DNA of 60,000 nt from Adiantum capillus-veneris (Eukaryota > Streptophyta > Polypodiopsida > Polypodiales > Pteridaceae): positions 108,088,587 through 108,148,586 of the forward strand of contig CM043964.1 in the NCBI GenBank assembly GCA_014529385.2. The letters are read 5' to 3'. The translations under genes and the position numbers were made by a program. Below, in pieces: positions 11,577 to 22,835 of the stretch (the stretch's first letter is position 1; each line of letters begins with the position of its first letter). The notes under the pieces were generated by a model. It made no database searches. It was given only the letters and a program-made list of their open reading frames with translations, and was not told the origin of the DNA.

Positions 11577-14500
11577 ATGGCTGGATCACAGGACACTGCT
11601 CTTTACAATATCAAGAAGCTGGATGGAACCAATTACCCATTGTGGAAGAAGCAGATTTGGCACGTGTTGGTACAAAAGAAGCAGATAAAACCTATAAAGC
11701 TCAAAGGGATAAAACCACAAGATATGGACGAAGATGAATGGAGCGAAATGGATGAATTGACACTTTCTACCATTATGCTGACTTTGGCAGAAAGCGTTTA
11801 CTTCAATGTAGCAAATGAGATGTCGGCTTATCAAGCATGGTTAAAGCTGAGTGATCTTTATGAGAAGCAGAGTGCAGCTTCACAAGTATACTGGCTTAAG
11901 AAGCTTGTTGACTTGAAGATGAAAGAAGGGACACCTATGTCGAATCATCTGAATGAATTCAACACAATCTATAGTTAGTTGTCAGCTCAAGGTGTCAAGT
12001 TTGATGAACCTGTTAGAGCTATGTTCCTGTTGATCACATTGCCGGAAAGTTGGGACACTTTTCGCACAGCTTTGAGTAATTCTGCACCTCCAGATGGTTT
12101 GAACATAGCAGGTGTAGAAGGAAGTCTGCTTACTGAAGAAACCAATAGAAAGACAATGGACAAAGGCAAAGGAACAGCCTTAGTTGTCAGGGGAAGAACC
12201 AAAGAAAAGTACAAAGGTGGAAAGAGGAATCAGTCTCGTAGCAAGTCCCGCAGTGCTAAAGGCAAGAGTGACATAGAATACTACCATTGTGGCAAGAAGG
12301 GTCACATGAAAAGAGACTGCAGAGAATGGAAAGCAGAAAAAGGCAAAGAGAAAGCCGAAGACCATGGTGAGAAGAACAAGTCCTCAGTGAAGATTCAAGA
12401 AATAAATGTGACAAACATTGTTGCAGAGGATGACAGTCTAGTGTCAGGAGACATCTACTTCTTGAAGAATACAATGGACTCAGCTCTTCTTACAGCATCT
12501 GATGGAAATGCACTGAGTGATTGGATTATGGACTCAGGGGCATCACTTCATGTGTCTCCAAACAAGGAGTGGTTTACCTCTTATGTGACCACTAAAGATC
12601 ATGTTCGGCTAGGCAATGGGCAGACATGTGAGATCTTAGGTGTTGGAGATGTTCAATTGAAGTTTCAGAATGGCTCTTCTTTCACGCTGAAGAATGTGAG
12701 ACATGTTCCCGCAATTACAAAGAGCTTGATCAGCACAGGTTTACTTGATGATGCTGGCTACGTCACCACTTTTAGACAGAACATGTGGAAGATATCCAAA
12801 GGTTCTATGACAGTAGCACATGGAGTAAAGTCTGGAGGACTTTACATGATTTATGTATCAAATGTCTCTAAAAATGTAATCAATGTAACCGAGCAGCCGA
12901 ACGTTTCTTTGTGGCATAGCCGGTTAGGACATATGTCCAAGAAGGGAATGGAAATCTTGTCTCGTTCTGGTTATTTGCCTGGCTTTTCATTTAATGATTT
13001 TGAATTCTGTGAACATTGTCTATATGGTAAGCAAACACAGCAGCCACATAAGCATAGAAGCAGTAGAAGAGATACACAGCTGGCACTTGTTCATAGTGAT
13101 TTGTGTGGACCTATGCCTAACCTATCTCTAGGGTGAGCTTCTTACTTTATGACATTTATAGATGATTACTCGAGAAAAGTATGGGTTTACTTTCTCAAGC
13201 ACAAGGATGAAGCGTTTAGTGTTTTCAAAACGTTTGTGACACTTGTGGAGAATCAGAGTGGCAAGAAGCTTAAATGCTTACGCACTGACAATGGTGGAGA
13301 GTATGTTTCAAAGGCCTTTCAGGACTTTTGTGAGTCAAAAGGTATAAAACGTGAACTTACTGCTCCTTACAATCCTCCTCAAAATGGTGTTGCTGAGAGG
13401 ATGAATAGGACCATACAAGAGAAGGTCAGAAGTATGTTGTCTAATGCACAGCTGCCAAATGGGTTTTGGGCTGAAGCTGTATCAACAGCTGTTCATCTTG
13501 TAAATAGATCTCCTAGCAAGGTTTTGCAGAAGGATTCAGTGCCAGAGATGGTATGGTCAGGCAAAATGCCCTCATACAAGCATCTCAGAGTCTTTGGCTG
13601 TGAGGCATATACTCACGTTCCAAAGGAATTTAGGAACAAACTTGAGCCAAAGAGTAGAAAGTGCATCTTTCTAGGCTATGGTAATTCTGGTGAGATGGGG
13701 TACAAACTTTGGGATCCCGAATCCAGAAAGGTTGTCCGCAACAATGATGTTCACTTTAATGAATCCAAATATCATTCTAAACCAGAGAGAGTTGAGGAGA
13801 TTAGAAAAGTTGTCTTCCAAGAAGATGGACCTGCACGTGCAAGACAAAATGTCAGGGCTCAAGAGGAGCAAGGACAAGATAGGGTGGAACCACAGGTTGT
13901 GGCTGAGCCTGAGCCACCTATTGTGCGTAGATCTGGACGTGTCACGCGACCTCCTGATAGGTTTGTTCCATCTATGAACTATGTCATGTTGACTGATTGC
14001 AATGAGCCTTCATGTTACAAGGAAGCAATGCAAATGAAGGACTCCGGGAATTGGCAATTGGCCATGCAGTTAGAGATTACAGCTCTGCATAAAAACCAGA
14101 CATGGAAGCTAGTTAAATTACCACGGGGCAAAAAGGCTCTACCCTGTAAATGGGTTTACAGGTATAAGATCACCGCTCATGATAGTCAGCCAAAGTACAA
14201 AGCAAGGCTTGTTGCCAAGGGCTTTAAGCAAGAACAAGGCATTGACTTTGATGAAGTCTTCTCTCCGGTGGTCAAGATGACTACATTGAGATGCTTTCTT
14301 GCATTGGTTGCCATATTAGATTTGGTGTTGCACCAAATGGATGTCAAGACAGCGTTCTTGCATGGTGATTTAGATGTGGAAATTTACATGCAGCAGCCAG
14401 AAGGGTTTGTTGAGAAAGGCAAGGAAGATTGGTTATGCCAGTTGTTAAAGAGTCTTTATGGCTTAAAACAATCACCGAGGGCATGGTACCATAAATTCCA

Positions 14501-15557
14501 CAAGTTTATGCTTTCTCAAGGCTACAAACGTAGTGAGTTCGATCACTGTCTATATACAAAGAAGGCTAAGGATGGTAGTTGGCTGATCCTTATTTTGTAT
14601 GTGGATGACATGTTGATTGCTGGCAAGCACTTGGAAGAAATTTCAGCTTTGAAGTCAAAGATGGCAAAATCGTTTGACATGAAAGACATGGGTGAGGCAA
14701 GTCATATACTTGGTATTCGAATTGAGAGAGACAGATCAAAGAAGTTGATTTGGTTATCTCAAACAGAGTATATTGACAAGGTTTTGCAACGTTTCAATAT
14801 GGAGAAGGGAAAGGCATTGAGTGTTCCATTGCCACCATATGTGAAACTTAGCAAACAAGATTGTCCTGTGTATGAGGAAGAACAGGTTGAAATGGATAAG
14901 ATTCCATATGCGTTTGCAGTGGGTAGTTTGATGTATGCAATGATTGCTACTCGCCCAGACATTGCATTTGCAGTGGGAGTAGTAAGTCGACACATGTCAA
15001 ACCCAGGCAAGAAACATTGGTAGGCAGTGAAAGGAATATTGAGATACCTGAAAGCTACAAAGAGTATGCGTATATGTTATGGGAGTCAGGAGCTAAGTGT
15101 AAAGGGTTTTACAGACTCAGATTATGCAGGTGACTTAGACAACAGAAGGTCTACGTCAGGGTATGTTTTTACATTGGTTGGTGGAGCAGTATCATGGCGT
15201 TCTAGATTACAAGATTGTGTTACTCAGTCTACTACAGAGGCTGAATATGTTGCAGCATCAGAGGCATGCAAAGAATCAATTTGGCTTAATCGACTAGTAA
15301 CAGATCTGGGAATCAAAGAAGAGATGCCTGTGTTATATTGTGATAGTCAAAGTGCTATACAATTGGCTCGCAATCCAGTTTATCACTCAAAGACAAAGCA
15401 TGTGGATGTGAAGTATCATTTCATCAGGGAAATGCTCGAGGATAAGCAACTTCAGCTTGTCAAAGTTCACACCACAGAAAATCCTGCTGATCTACTTACA
15501 AAAGGACTTCCCTTAGAGAGCTTTGCGCATTTTCGCAAGCAGTTAGGTGTAGGGTAG
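11577..15557 (+). pseudogene. Copia gag-pol polyprotein with three in-frame nonsense codons
   Basis: One reading frame from ATG 11577 to the stop at 15555-15557, broken only by TAG 11976-11978, TGA 13134-13136 and TAG 15021-15023. Domains in order: gag (KLDGTNYPLWKKQIW); zinc knuckle near 12278-12319 with the first Cys replaced by Tyr; protease DSGA near 12530; GAG-pre-integrase; integrase with D (about 13098), D (TDNGGEY, about 13285) and E (NGVAERMN, about 13395); RT with YVDD near 14596-14610; RNase H with D (about 15110), E (TEAEYV) and D (YCDSQSA). By context the stops replace Gln, Gly and Glu codons. No frameshift is present, so decay has only just begun. Confidence 0.93.
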
Positions 15558-15634
15558 TACATCACTTCTCTACATCTCTTGTATATTAGCTTGTATAGTA
15601 GCTTCTCTCACACTTAAAGTACCACATTGGACTT

Positions 15635-15646
15635 TAAGTGGGAGGT
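15635..15646 (+). other. Copia polypurine tract
   Basis: TTAAGTGGGAGGT directly precedes the 3' LTR TG and matches the plant copia PPT style (AGTGGGAG). It lies in the loop between inverted arms 15621-15636 and 15657-15672. Confidence 0.85.
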
Positions 15647-15850
15647 TGTTGGGGTATAAAGCCCAATGTGGTCGCCCAGGTAAGCGGGCGGGCCGCCAGG
15701 TATGTACACATATTCTTTTGTAAAAACCTAATAAGAACTCACTATGCTCTACACATTACAGTAGAGCGAGTTCACCATATCGTCGTGCTCTTCTTCTCGC
15801 ACTCTCTCTCTCTCTCTCTCTCGCGTCGCACTTCCGCTCGTACTCCTTCA
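15647..15850 (+). repeat. Copia 3' LTR
   Basis: Near-identical to 10287-10478; the TC run is about 12 bp longer. It ends CTCCTTCA before TSD TTAGG. Confidence 0.95.
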
Positions 15851-15855
15851 TTAGG

Positions 15856-17044
15856 TGCAGCAGAATGATTTGTTTGCGCTTTGCTCAAGATGAGTGCTCC
15901 GAACTGTGCTCAAGGTTCCTTTTAGTTCTTATGGAAGGGAGAGCCTTCCGTTCTTATTGGAAAGTGCTATGATCACAACAAAGTGAATGGACACTGTGCG
16001 TGCAAGTGTATGAGACTGAGAGATAGAGAGAGAAGAGAGATACGACACCAGAGACGTTGTAAAACCCTCCTCTGAAGGTCCCACTCTCGTCGGCGAGAGT
16101 GGTCTACCTTTTGATTGCACAAAGTGGTACAATGCGTATGCAATGGACTGATGCAACTTGGACTATGCCGATGATGACGACGACGACTTTATGGCTGAAA
16201 TCTGTGGTCTTCTATCTGTTGAAGTTCGGGACTGTTTCGGTGGTTGAGAAAATGACTGTTTTGGCTGCGTTTTTATGGGCTGAAAATGGGGGAACTTCTG
16301 CAACCAATTGGGCTGATTCTACTGCTGTTCCATAGGGCTGAAAACGCTGTGGTTCTGATGCGGCAAGGGCTGAAAACCACTAATGCTGATCTGCTTTTCT
16401 GAGCTAGCAAAAACGCTAGGCTGGCTGGAATCGCTGATGGACTTTAATGCTGAAAACTGAAAACGCTAGCAGTTGAAGGTGCTGGTGATGGGAGCAATCT
16501 GCAAAGCTAGGATGCTGATGATGATGGCGATCAAGGCAATGCTGAAAACGCCAGATCTTGGCGAGTACGGCTGAGGTTGTCCAATCCAAAAATGCTAGGC
16601 TATGGGGAAAGGTAGCGCCAAGGTTGGGGGTTCTGCGGGTTCTGCTGAGAAGTTGCCTGTTGAGCGGGGAGCTCTTGCTGCCTCTTCTGCCAGAAAGTGC
16701 TAACTTGGGTTTGCTTATATATTAACTTAGCAAAATTGCCCTACCTACTTTTGTTGGAAAGTCACTTAAAAATAATAAGTGAAAATACAAAAATAGGAAA
16801 AATAGGCTAAATGTTGGAAAATTTCCCTGACTGAATCTGATGGATTCTGAAGGGATTACTGATGATCATGTTGTGTGCAACCAGAGGATATGCATCTATG
16901 CTAAGTGATTGGGCATGCAAGGTCTACGAATAGACTCACAAAAGTGCCAGATCACTTCTAATCTAGACTTGACTTGACTGAATTGAACTCTGATCATGCT
17001 GTAGCTTGTCCACGGACACATAGGGTTGGATGTGTCACGTGACA
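15856..17044 (-). repeat. A1 5' LTR (remainder after copia insertion)
   Basis: Continues the LTR that starts with TG at 10280-10281. It includes the sequence shared with S1, A2 and A3 (GCTCAAGATGAGTGCTCCG), the GCTGAAAACGCT-like array at 16190-16610, and the terminal TGTCACGTGACA at 17033-17044. Confidence 0.88.
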
Positions 17045-17890
17045 TGAAAGTAGAAAGAAGAAGAGCACCCCAGAAACGAAAGAAAAGGATGCACGATCCC
17101 AGCTCACTCGTTGAGAGAGGATCAACTATATCAAAGAGGGGAAGTGTTTTGAATGCGGGGAAACTGGGCATATCTCCGCGAAGTGCCCTAACCAGGCACC
17201 GAATGAATAGGATGAAGAAAGGCAAGAAAGTTCTAAAGCAGCTGAGGGACATGGTAGAAAAGATGGATAAAAAAACAGAATTGGTACCACATTGCATGGG
17301 CCCAAACCGAATCAAATGAATAAAAGTACAAACTTTGCCCTTTTTAGGGCAAAGGGAAAGATCAAGAAGCTCTTTTGAAGGAGCCAAGGCCAACTTCTTT
17401 TCATTTGAATTGGCGGCTTGATTTGGAATTACGCTCGACAGGCTGAGGCCAAAGGCGAAGGTAGTTCTGGCGGCACCCGGACGGGATGTTGCCATTACAC
17501 TGATCATTGGCAAACTTCGTTTGCAATGACAAGGGTGTTTAGGGCCCGACGATTTCTACGTAATTTACCTAGAAGGTTGTGACGTCCTACTCGAAATCCC
17601 TTGGTAACACAAGAACAACGCCGTGGTTGACTATTGACGGGTCGAGAATGCGACTTTGACAAATGAAGGGCTCAGAGATTGTACTTGATGAACTTTAGTT
17701 TCTTTACTCATTTTTTTTTGGAGAGGATTGGACGATGAATGAAGGTCGAATATGCTTTGACCTGAACAAAGAACGCCAATATTTTCTCCACACTCATGCC
17801 GATTGCTTTTCAGAGGGCCTGCTAGGCGAGTTGTCCTGAGGATCATACCATTGATCTGTTACTTGGAATCACACCACCGAAACGGCCACC
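17045..17890 (+). pseudogene. B1 gag C-terminus (zinc knuckle) and protease remnant
   Basis: Resumes B1 after A1. A frame around 17130-17190 reads GKCFECGKLGHISAKCP, a complete C-X2-C-X4-H-X4-C knuckle. Bases 17340-17700 resemble the protease of element C (45803-46144) but are full of stops. The last recognisable part before the RT deletion is a PPYRV-like motif near 17880. The DNA identity to C, on the opposite strand, shows the two are one family. Confidence 0.7.
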
Positions 17891-18569
17891 TTACCGTGTG
17901 AGCTGAACCCAGAGATACACCTGTTTGGGACACATTGTCTCAGCAGCAGGAGTGTAGATGGACCTGGCCAAGATAGAGATTATCTGTGATTGGCCCGATT
18001 TGAAGAATGTCCATGAAGTTGGAAGCTTCTTGGGCTTATGTTCTTACTACCGGCAGTTCATCAGAAAGTTTGCAGAGGTTGCTTCCCCTTTGCATTTGTT
18101 GAGGCAGAAAGGAGTCCTTTTGTCGTGGGGACCCATAGAGGTGACTACCTTTCAGACATTGAAAGAGAAATTGACTACAGGACCAGTTTTGACTTTGCTG
18201 GACTTGCAGAAGTCATTTGAAGTATATTGCGATCCTTGTGATCGTAGTCTGGGTGTGTCTTAATGCAAGAAGGCCATGTCATTGCCTACGAGAGCCAATT
18301 GTTCTCAAGGCCGGAATTGACAGCACAGATTTATGAGCAAGAGCTTTTGGCGGTTATCCATGCTCTTACTTAGTGGCGACATTACCTACTCGGAGCGGAT
18401 TTTATTGTCTTTACAAACCATCAGAGTTTACACTACTTCTTGTCACAGAAGCAGCTATCGGAAAAGCATATGCGGTGGGCGAACATCTTGTCATAGTTTC
18501 ACTTCGAGATTGTCCATGTGCAGGGACAGAAGAATTTGGTGGCAGATACTTTGTCCCGGAAGCCGTTGG
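17890..18569 (+). pseudogene. B1 post-RT connection and RNase H remnant
   Basis: Open frame 17958-18263 encodes 'WPDLKNVHEVGSFLGLCSYYRQFI' and 'LQKSFEVYCDPCDRSLGV', the Ty3 connection and RNase H start. Further RNase H pieces to 18568 need frame changes and end LSRKPLV, where E1 inserted. After E1 the same codons continue (LAISAIHHRSF). The RT palm with YxDD is absent. Confidence 0.8.
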
Positions 18570-20956
18570 TGTCACAAGACGGGCACCACGTGCCAATAGA
18601 AAAGAACAGACTGAACAGACTTTTAGCACTTCAATAACAACTGAATTGAGAGAGAGAGAGACAACACGGAGTGGTGGAATTCCACCCTAGAGAGTATTGG
18701 CCCCAAACCTTGGTGCCCCTTTCGGTATTTCTTTATATTTTGCATCAACACTGTACAGGTCGATACTCCAAACTCTGCACCTTCTCCAGGAAGCATGCCA
18801 GAGAATGAGCCCTAACCTCATATTTAAAGGCCCTTGGCTTGAAAAGCAGTTATAGTGAAAAGCCTTCAAAACTCAAAAGCTTCTGGTCCAAAAAGCAATG
18901 CCAAAAACTGCCAGCGTAATTTACAGAAATCAGTACAGCTTGCCACGTCATCAGCCAGTGCAAAACGCGGAAATTCGTACAACCTGCCACGTCATCATGC
19001 CAACTCAATTTTCGGAAATCTGCCACGTCATCAGCAGTTCGGCAATTTTCGGAAATATGTTGTTGCTTCTGCGTCTTCTAGGGTTTAGGTCCCTCGGCCA
19101 GTAGCTCCGTTCTTCAGTAGGTTGACACGTCAGCAGTTTGTTACATCTCTCCTTCTTGAAAGAGAGTAATCGTCCGCGATTACAACATATCTGCAAAACA
19201 ACTCAAGTTAGCTCAAAAGAAAAGTTCTCCGAGGAACATTCCGAGGGACAATCAGTTTGCTCTTTTTATTAAGGAGTTAGCTTCTCCTTTCTGCTCTTTT
19301 GATCAAGGAGTTAGCTTCTCCTTTCGGTTGTTTTGATCAAGGAGTTAGCTTCTCCTTTTGGCTCTTTTGATCAAGGAGTTAGCTTCTCCTTTTTGCTCTT
19401 TTGATCAAGGAGTTAGCTTCCTTCGTCCAGATAGAAACTCTTGATATTCCAGCGTAGTAAAATTAGCCATCACACCTAGACCGTAGTGATCTTCCTCGGG
19501 TGTCTTGATGCACTAAAAAAATTACATACCCAGGCAATCTCATCCAATTAGGAATATTCAGTAATTGGCACATCACAATGCAACACAAATGCTTACATAT
19601 GCAAGTTACAAGACACAACAAACAATGCCGCTGAGCACTCCCCCGAGACAAACGGTCTGCGGTATGAAGCTACTCAATGACTACCTCGTCACTCCCCTCG
19701 CAAATAACCTAAAAAGGTCCGGGCCATGAGCTCAGAAGACTGTACAACCAAACGTTTCCCAGACCGCAGTCTGCGTCGCTTGGAGGTTCAAGCATACAAC
19801 CAAACGCTCCCCAGGCATCGTCCTACGTCGTTCGGAGGTTTTCTAGCATACACGGAATTCGGCCTGCGTCGTTCCGAGGTTCAAACATATCAAAACGATA
19901 TTTCTCACTTCTCCACACGGGACTAAAATCACCAATCATTGAAACCAGTATCAAACCAGAGTCAAACAATTCAAATCGGCACCAAAACAGGTTCAAAACA
20001 GATAGCATCCATTTCAAACAAATTCCAAACAGGATCACCAAACAAGTTCTGAAACAGATTTCAAACTAAAAAAGCAATCTCGACATCAGTCGAGCTCGAA
20101 AAGTCGACCGAATTTCCATCCTGAAACTTGCACCAAAAATTAGGGTTAGGTTTCTTCCATAAGGTCGTAGCCGAGCACAACATGGTCCATCAGCTCTTGG
20201 ACAAACAGTGTTTCTTTGGCGGCGATGGTAGTCCCAAGATAGCAATCACACTGGATCTCTTGCTCGTGAAGAGACCCGGTAGAGGGCGCAAATACCTCAA
20301 ATAAATTTCCGATAGCTCTGTCTGCTCTTTGTAGGACCGGTATGATTTCAGAAAAGCACATGCTTGATGCTCTGATACCACTGTCACAAGACGGGCACCA
20401 CGTGCCAATAGAAAAGAACGGATTGAACAGACTTTTAGCACTTCAATAACAATTGAATTGAGAGAGAGAGAGAGATGACATGGAGTGGCGGAATTCCACC
20501 CTAGAGAGTATTGACCCCAAACCTTGGCACCCCTTTCGGTATTTCTTTATATTGCATCAACATTGTACAAGCCGGTACTCCAGACTCTGCACCTTCTCCA
20601 GGAAGCATGCCAGAGAATGAGCCCTAACCTCATATTTAAAGGCCCTTGGCGTGAAAAGCAGTTATAGTCAAAAGCCTTCAAAACTCAAAAGCTTTTGGTC
20701 CAAAAAGCAATACCAAAAGTTGCCAATGTAATTTACGAAAACCCGTATAGCTTGCAACGTATCAGCCAGCACAAAACGCGGAAATCCGTACAGCTTGCAA
20801 CGTCATCATGCTAGTGCAATTTTCAAAAATCTGCCACGTCATCAACAGTTAAGCAATTTTCGGAAATATGTTGCTGCTTCTGCTTCTTCTAGGGTTTAGG
20901 CTCCTTGGTCGGTAGCTCCGTTCTTCAATAGGTTGATACGTCAGCAGTTTGTTACA
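18570..20956 (-). mobile_element. Non-autonomous LTR element E1 (family E), no coding capacity
   Basis: LTRs 18570-19145 and 20382-20956 (576 and 575 bp), PBS on the minus strand at 20369-20381 (GTGGTATCAGAGC), PPT near 19146-19160, exact TSD GTTGG (18565-18569, 20957-20961). The B1 RNase H frame is restored when E1 is removed. The 1.24-kb internal region has no gag; it consists of a 34-bp array (19260-19425), a 53-65-bp array (about 19740-19900) and a leader. It corresponds to the 3' noncoding half of E4, so E1 is a deletion derivative mobilised in trans. Confidence 0.93.
19260..19425 (-). repeat. 34-bp tandem repeat in E1
   Basis: About five copies of a unit containing GATCAAGGAGTTAGCTTCTCC. 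Each unit has inverted arms AAGGAG/CTCCTT around a 7-nt loop. E4 has three related copies at 59355-59460. Confidence 0.85.
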
Positions 20957-22245
20957 GTTGGTTCTGGCTATTTCCGCGATACATCATAGAAGCTTCAAGG
21001 ATATGGTCGGTCAGTACGCCACAGATACAGATTTTGCAGATGTAGGTAGCAGCGGACTATTTCATTCGGGATGGCTACTTGATGAAGAAAACCATGTTGT
21101 GGGTTACACAGTTGTTGAGGGAAAATGTTCTAACCGAATGTCCCCGCCCACCTCTTACGGGTCACCGCGGCATAGCTACCACCTTGAAAGGTGTGGAGGG
21201 ATACTTCTTTTGGCCGAGACTCAAGAAGGACCCTGACGATTTGCTTGGTCAAGTTTGACAGGCATAAAGCACAGGGATTGTTACAGCCTTTACCCACACC
21301 CACCCGCCCTTGGGAAAGTATTGCAATGGATTTCATTTTTCATCTCCCGAGAACACAGCGTGGGCACGATTGTTTATTGCCCAGATCTTCAGATTACATG
21401 GCATGCCTGAGACGATTGTCTCCGACAGGGACCCCAGGTTCACGAGTTTGTTTTGGACGGCTATTTGGGAGAACATAGGCACGTGGTTGCAATTCTTGTC
21501 ATCGTTCCACCCGCAGACTGATGGGCAATCAGAGATTGCTAATTCAGTGGTACTAGATTTGTTGAAGTCTTCTTTGTTGGATTTGAAGACTACATGGGAA
21601 AGGTTTTTACCTTTGGTGGAATATGCCTACAGAAACAATATCAACTCTTTGTTGGGGAAGGTGCCATTTGAGATTATTGAATTTGCTACGAAGGTTCCAC
21701 CCTTCCTTAGCACGAAAGATGAGATTTTTCTTTGAAGCCGACCAGTTCACGAGGGACTTGGTCCGGAAGGCTTTTGAGAAATCTCAAAAAAAGGCAGCAG
21801 ATCGACTTCGTCGTGATTTGAAATTGAAGGAGAACAATTGGGTGCTCTTACATTTTGGGAAGGCACGCCCGAGAAAGAAAAAGGGAAAGGAGCGGCTTTC
21901 TTGAAAGCTTAGCATGAGATAGTGTGGACCTTTCTAGATTTTTTGAAAAGGTAAATGATGTCTCCTTTGGACTGAAGCTGCCCGATACTTGGAGGATTCA
22001 CAATATTTTTTATGTGAGTCTCTTGAAGTCTTTTGAAGGTGATGTGCCCGATGATGAGCAACCCGAAATGGACGAAAACGAGCAGATACTCGTTCCAGAA
22101 TAGAAATTGGCACAAAAAGAAAGAAGGTAAAGCGAAATGACTGTTCTTGGTTAAATTCAAAACCTACTTTGCATTGGATGCGAAGTGAATGGAGGAGGAG
22201 GACCTAGCAGATACTCCTCAGATTGTAAATCTTTTGGTTTAGCAT
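20957..22245 (+). pseudogene. B1 integrase and C-terminal chromodomain remnant
   Basis: Contains the HHCC region (near 21130-21250), core fragments (frame 21310-21735: 'PETIVSDRDPRFTSLFW', 'FHPQTDGQSE') and the post-core segment (DRLRRDLKLKENN). Between 22060 and 22240 come pieces parallel to the C chromodomain (EQILVPE, and DTPQIVN-like at DNA level). Stops and frameshifts throughout. Confidence 0.8.
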
Positions 22246-22835
22246 AGTCTATTTCAAATGGAACCCCAAATTCAGCTTGGACGGATATCTAGTGCAGCGG
22301 GTATGCACAAGAGGAGAGTTACTCCGCTCCTTTGTGAACAGATGCCTCGATTTTTGATACTAGAGTCATTGATGTCTCTTTGAGCTTTAGGGATACTGAG
22401 AGCTGACAGTATTCTGCTGTAATGACTTTGTGAACTGGAATTCCCGAACATGATACTGACTCGTTCTTGACTTGTTTAAGTGCAGGAACTGATAGACGAA
22501 ATGACTGCAGCATTTTGGTAAGACTGATCTCGATAGACATGGTTGCAATAGGGATTAGTCAATCCGGCATCTATGAGATCATGAGTGGATCTAGATGCGA
22601 TTGCTAATTGCATTGCCAATAAAATCATGGTCTGAGATTCGAATGAATGTTGAATGTGATTTATCATGTGATGTCCTGTGATGTCATGTGATGTGACTGT
22701 AGATTGGTACATGTGCTAGATGTGTGTTCCTAGTGGGTCGGTACTAACAGTTAGTGTCTGCTAAGACAGTTTATGGCCTCTGTCTGTTTTGCAGGCGTAA
22801 TTGAGGGCGATTACAATGCTTTCAAGAGGGGGGTA
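22246..22835 (+). other. B1 3' untranslated region and polypurine tract
   Basis: About 590 bp without coding signal. The same sequence, in reverse, lies in element C at 41318-41700 and 36423-36594, which is how the A2 target site could be reconstructed. It ends in the PPT-like TTTCAAGAGGGGGGTA just before the LTR. Confidence 0.75.

Larger units (their letters stand above)
10287..15850 (+). mobile_element. Nearly intact Ty1/copia retrotransposon
   Basis: 5,564 bp with 192- and 204-bp LTRs (10287-10478, 15647-15850), PBS, gag-pol and PPT, flanked by the exact target duplication TTAGG (10282-10286, 15851-15855). It lies seven bases inside the A1 5' LTR. The LTRs differ by about four substitutions and a longer TC run in the 3' copy, so insertion was recent. 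Short LTRs and the domain order PR-INT-RT-RH are copia-type; an Ale/Retrofit-like lineage is possible but not established. Confidence 0.95.
7306..17044 (-). mobile_element. Non-autonomous LTR retrotransposon A1 (family A), host of the copia insertion
   Basis: Minus sense. The 3' LTR is 7306-8216 (outer 250 bp or so lost) and the PPT is 8217-8233. The internal region 8234-10266 carries an unknown ORF and a gag-like ORF. The PBS is 10267-10279 and the 5' LTR is 10280-10286 plus 15856-17044, split by copia. No reverse transcriptase, RNase H or integrase is present. The left boundary has no target duplication because the LTR end and B1 flank were deleted. The two LTRs are nearly identical over about 850 bp, so the element is young. 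Confidence 0.85.

Noticed and set aside
19260-19425. CRISPR-like array
   Set aside because: Units are directly adjacent without unique spacers, in a eukaryotic retroelement; it is an ordinary tandem repeat.
20369-20381. Short tRNA gene match
   Set aside because: This and similar 12-13-bp matches are primer-binding sites complementary to the tRNA-iMet 3' end, not tRNA genes.
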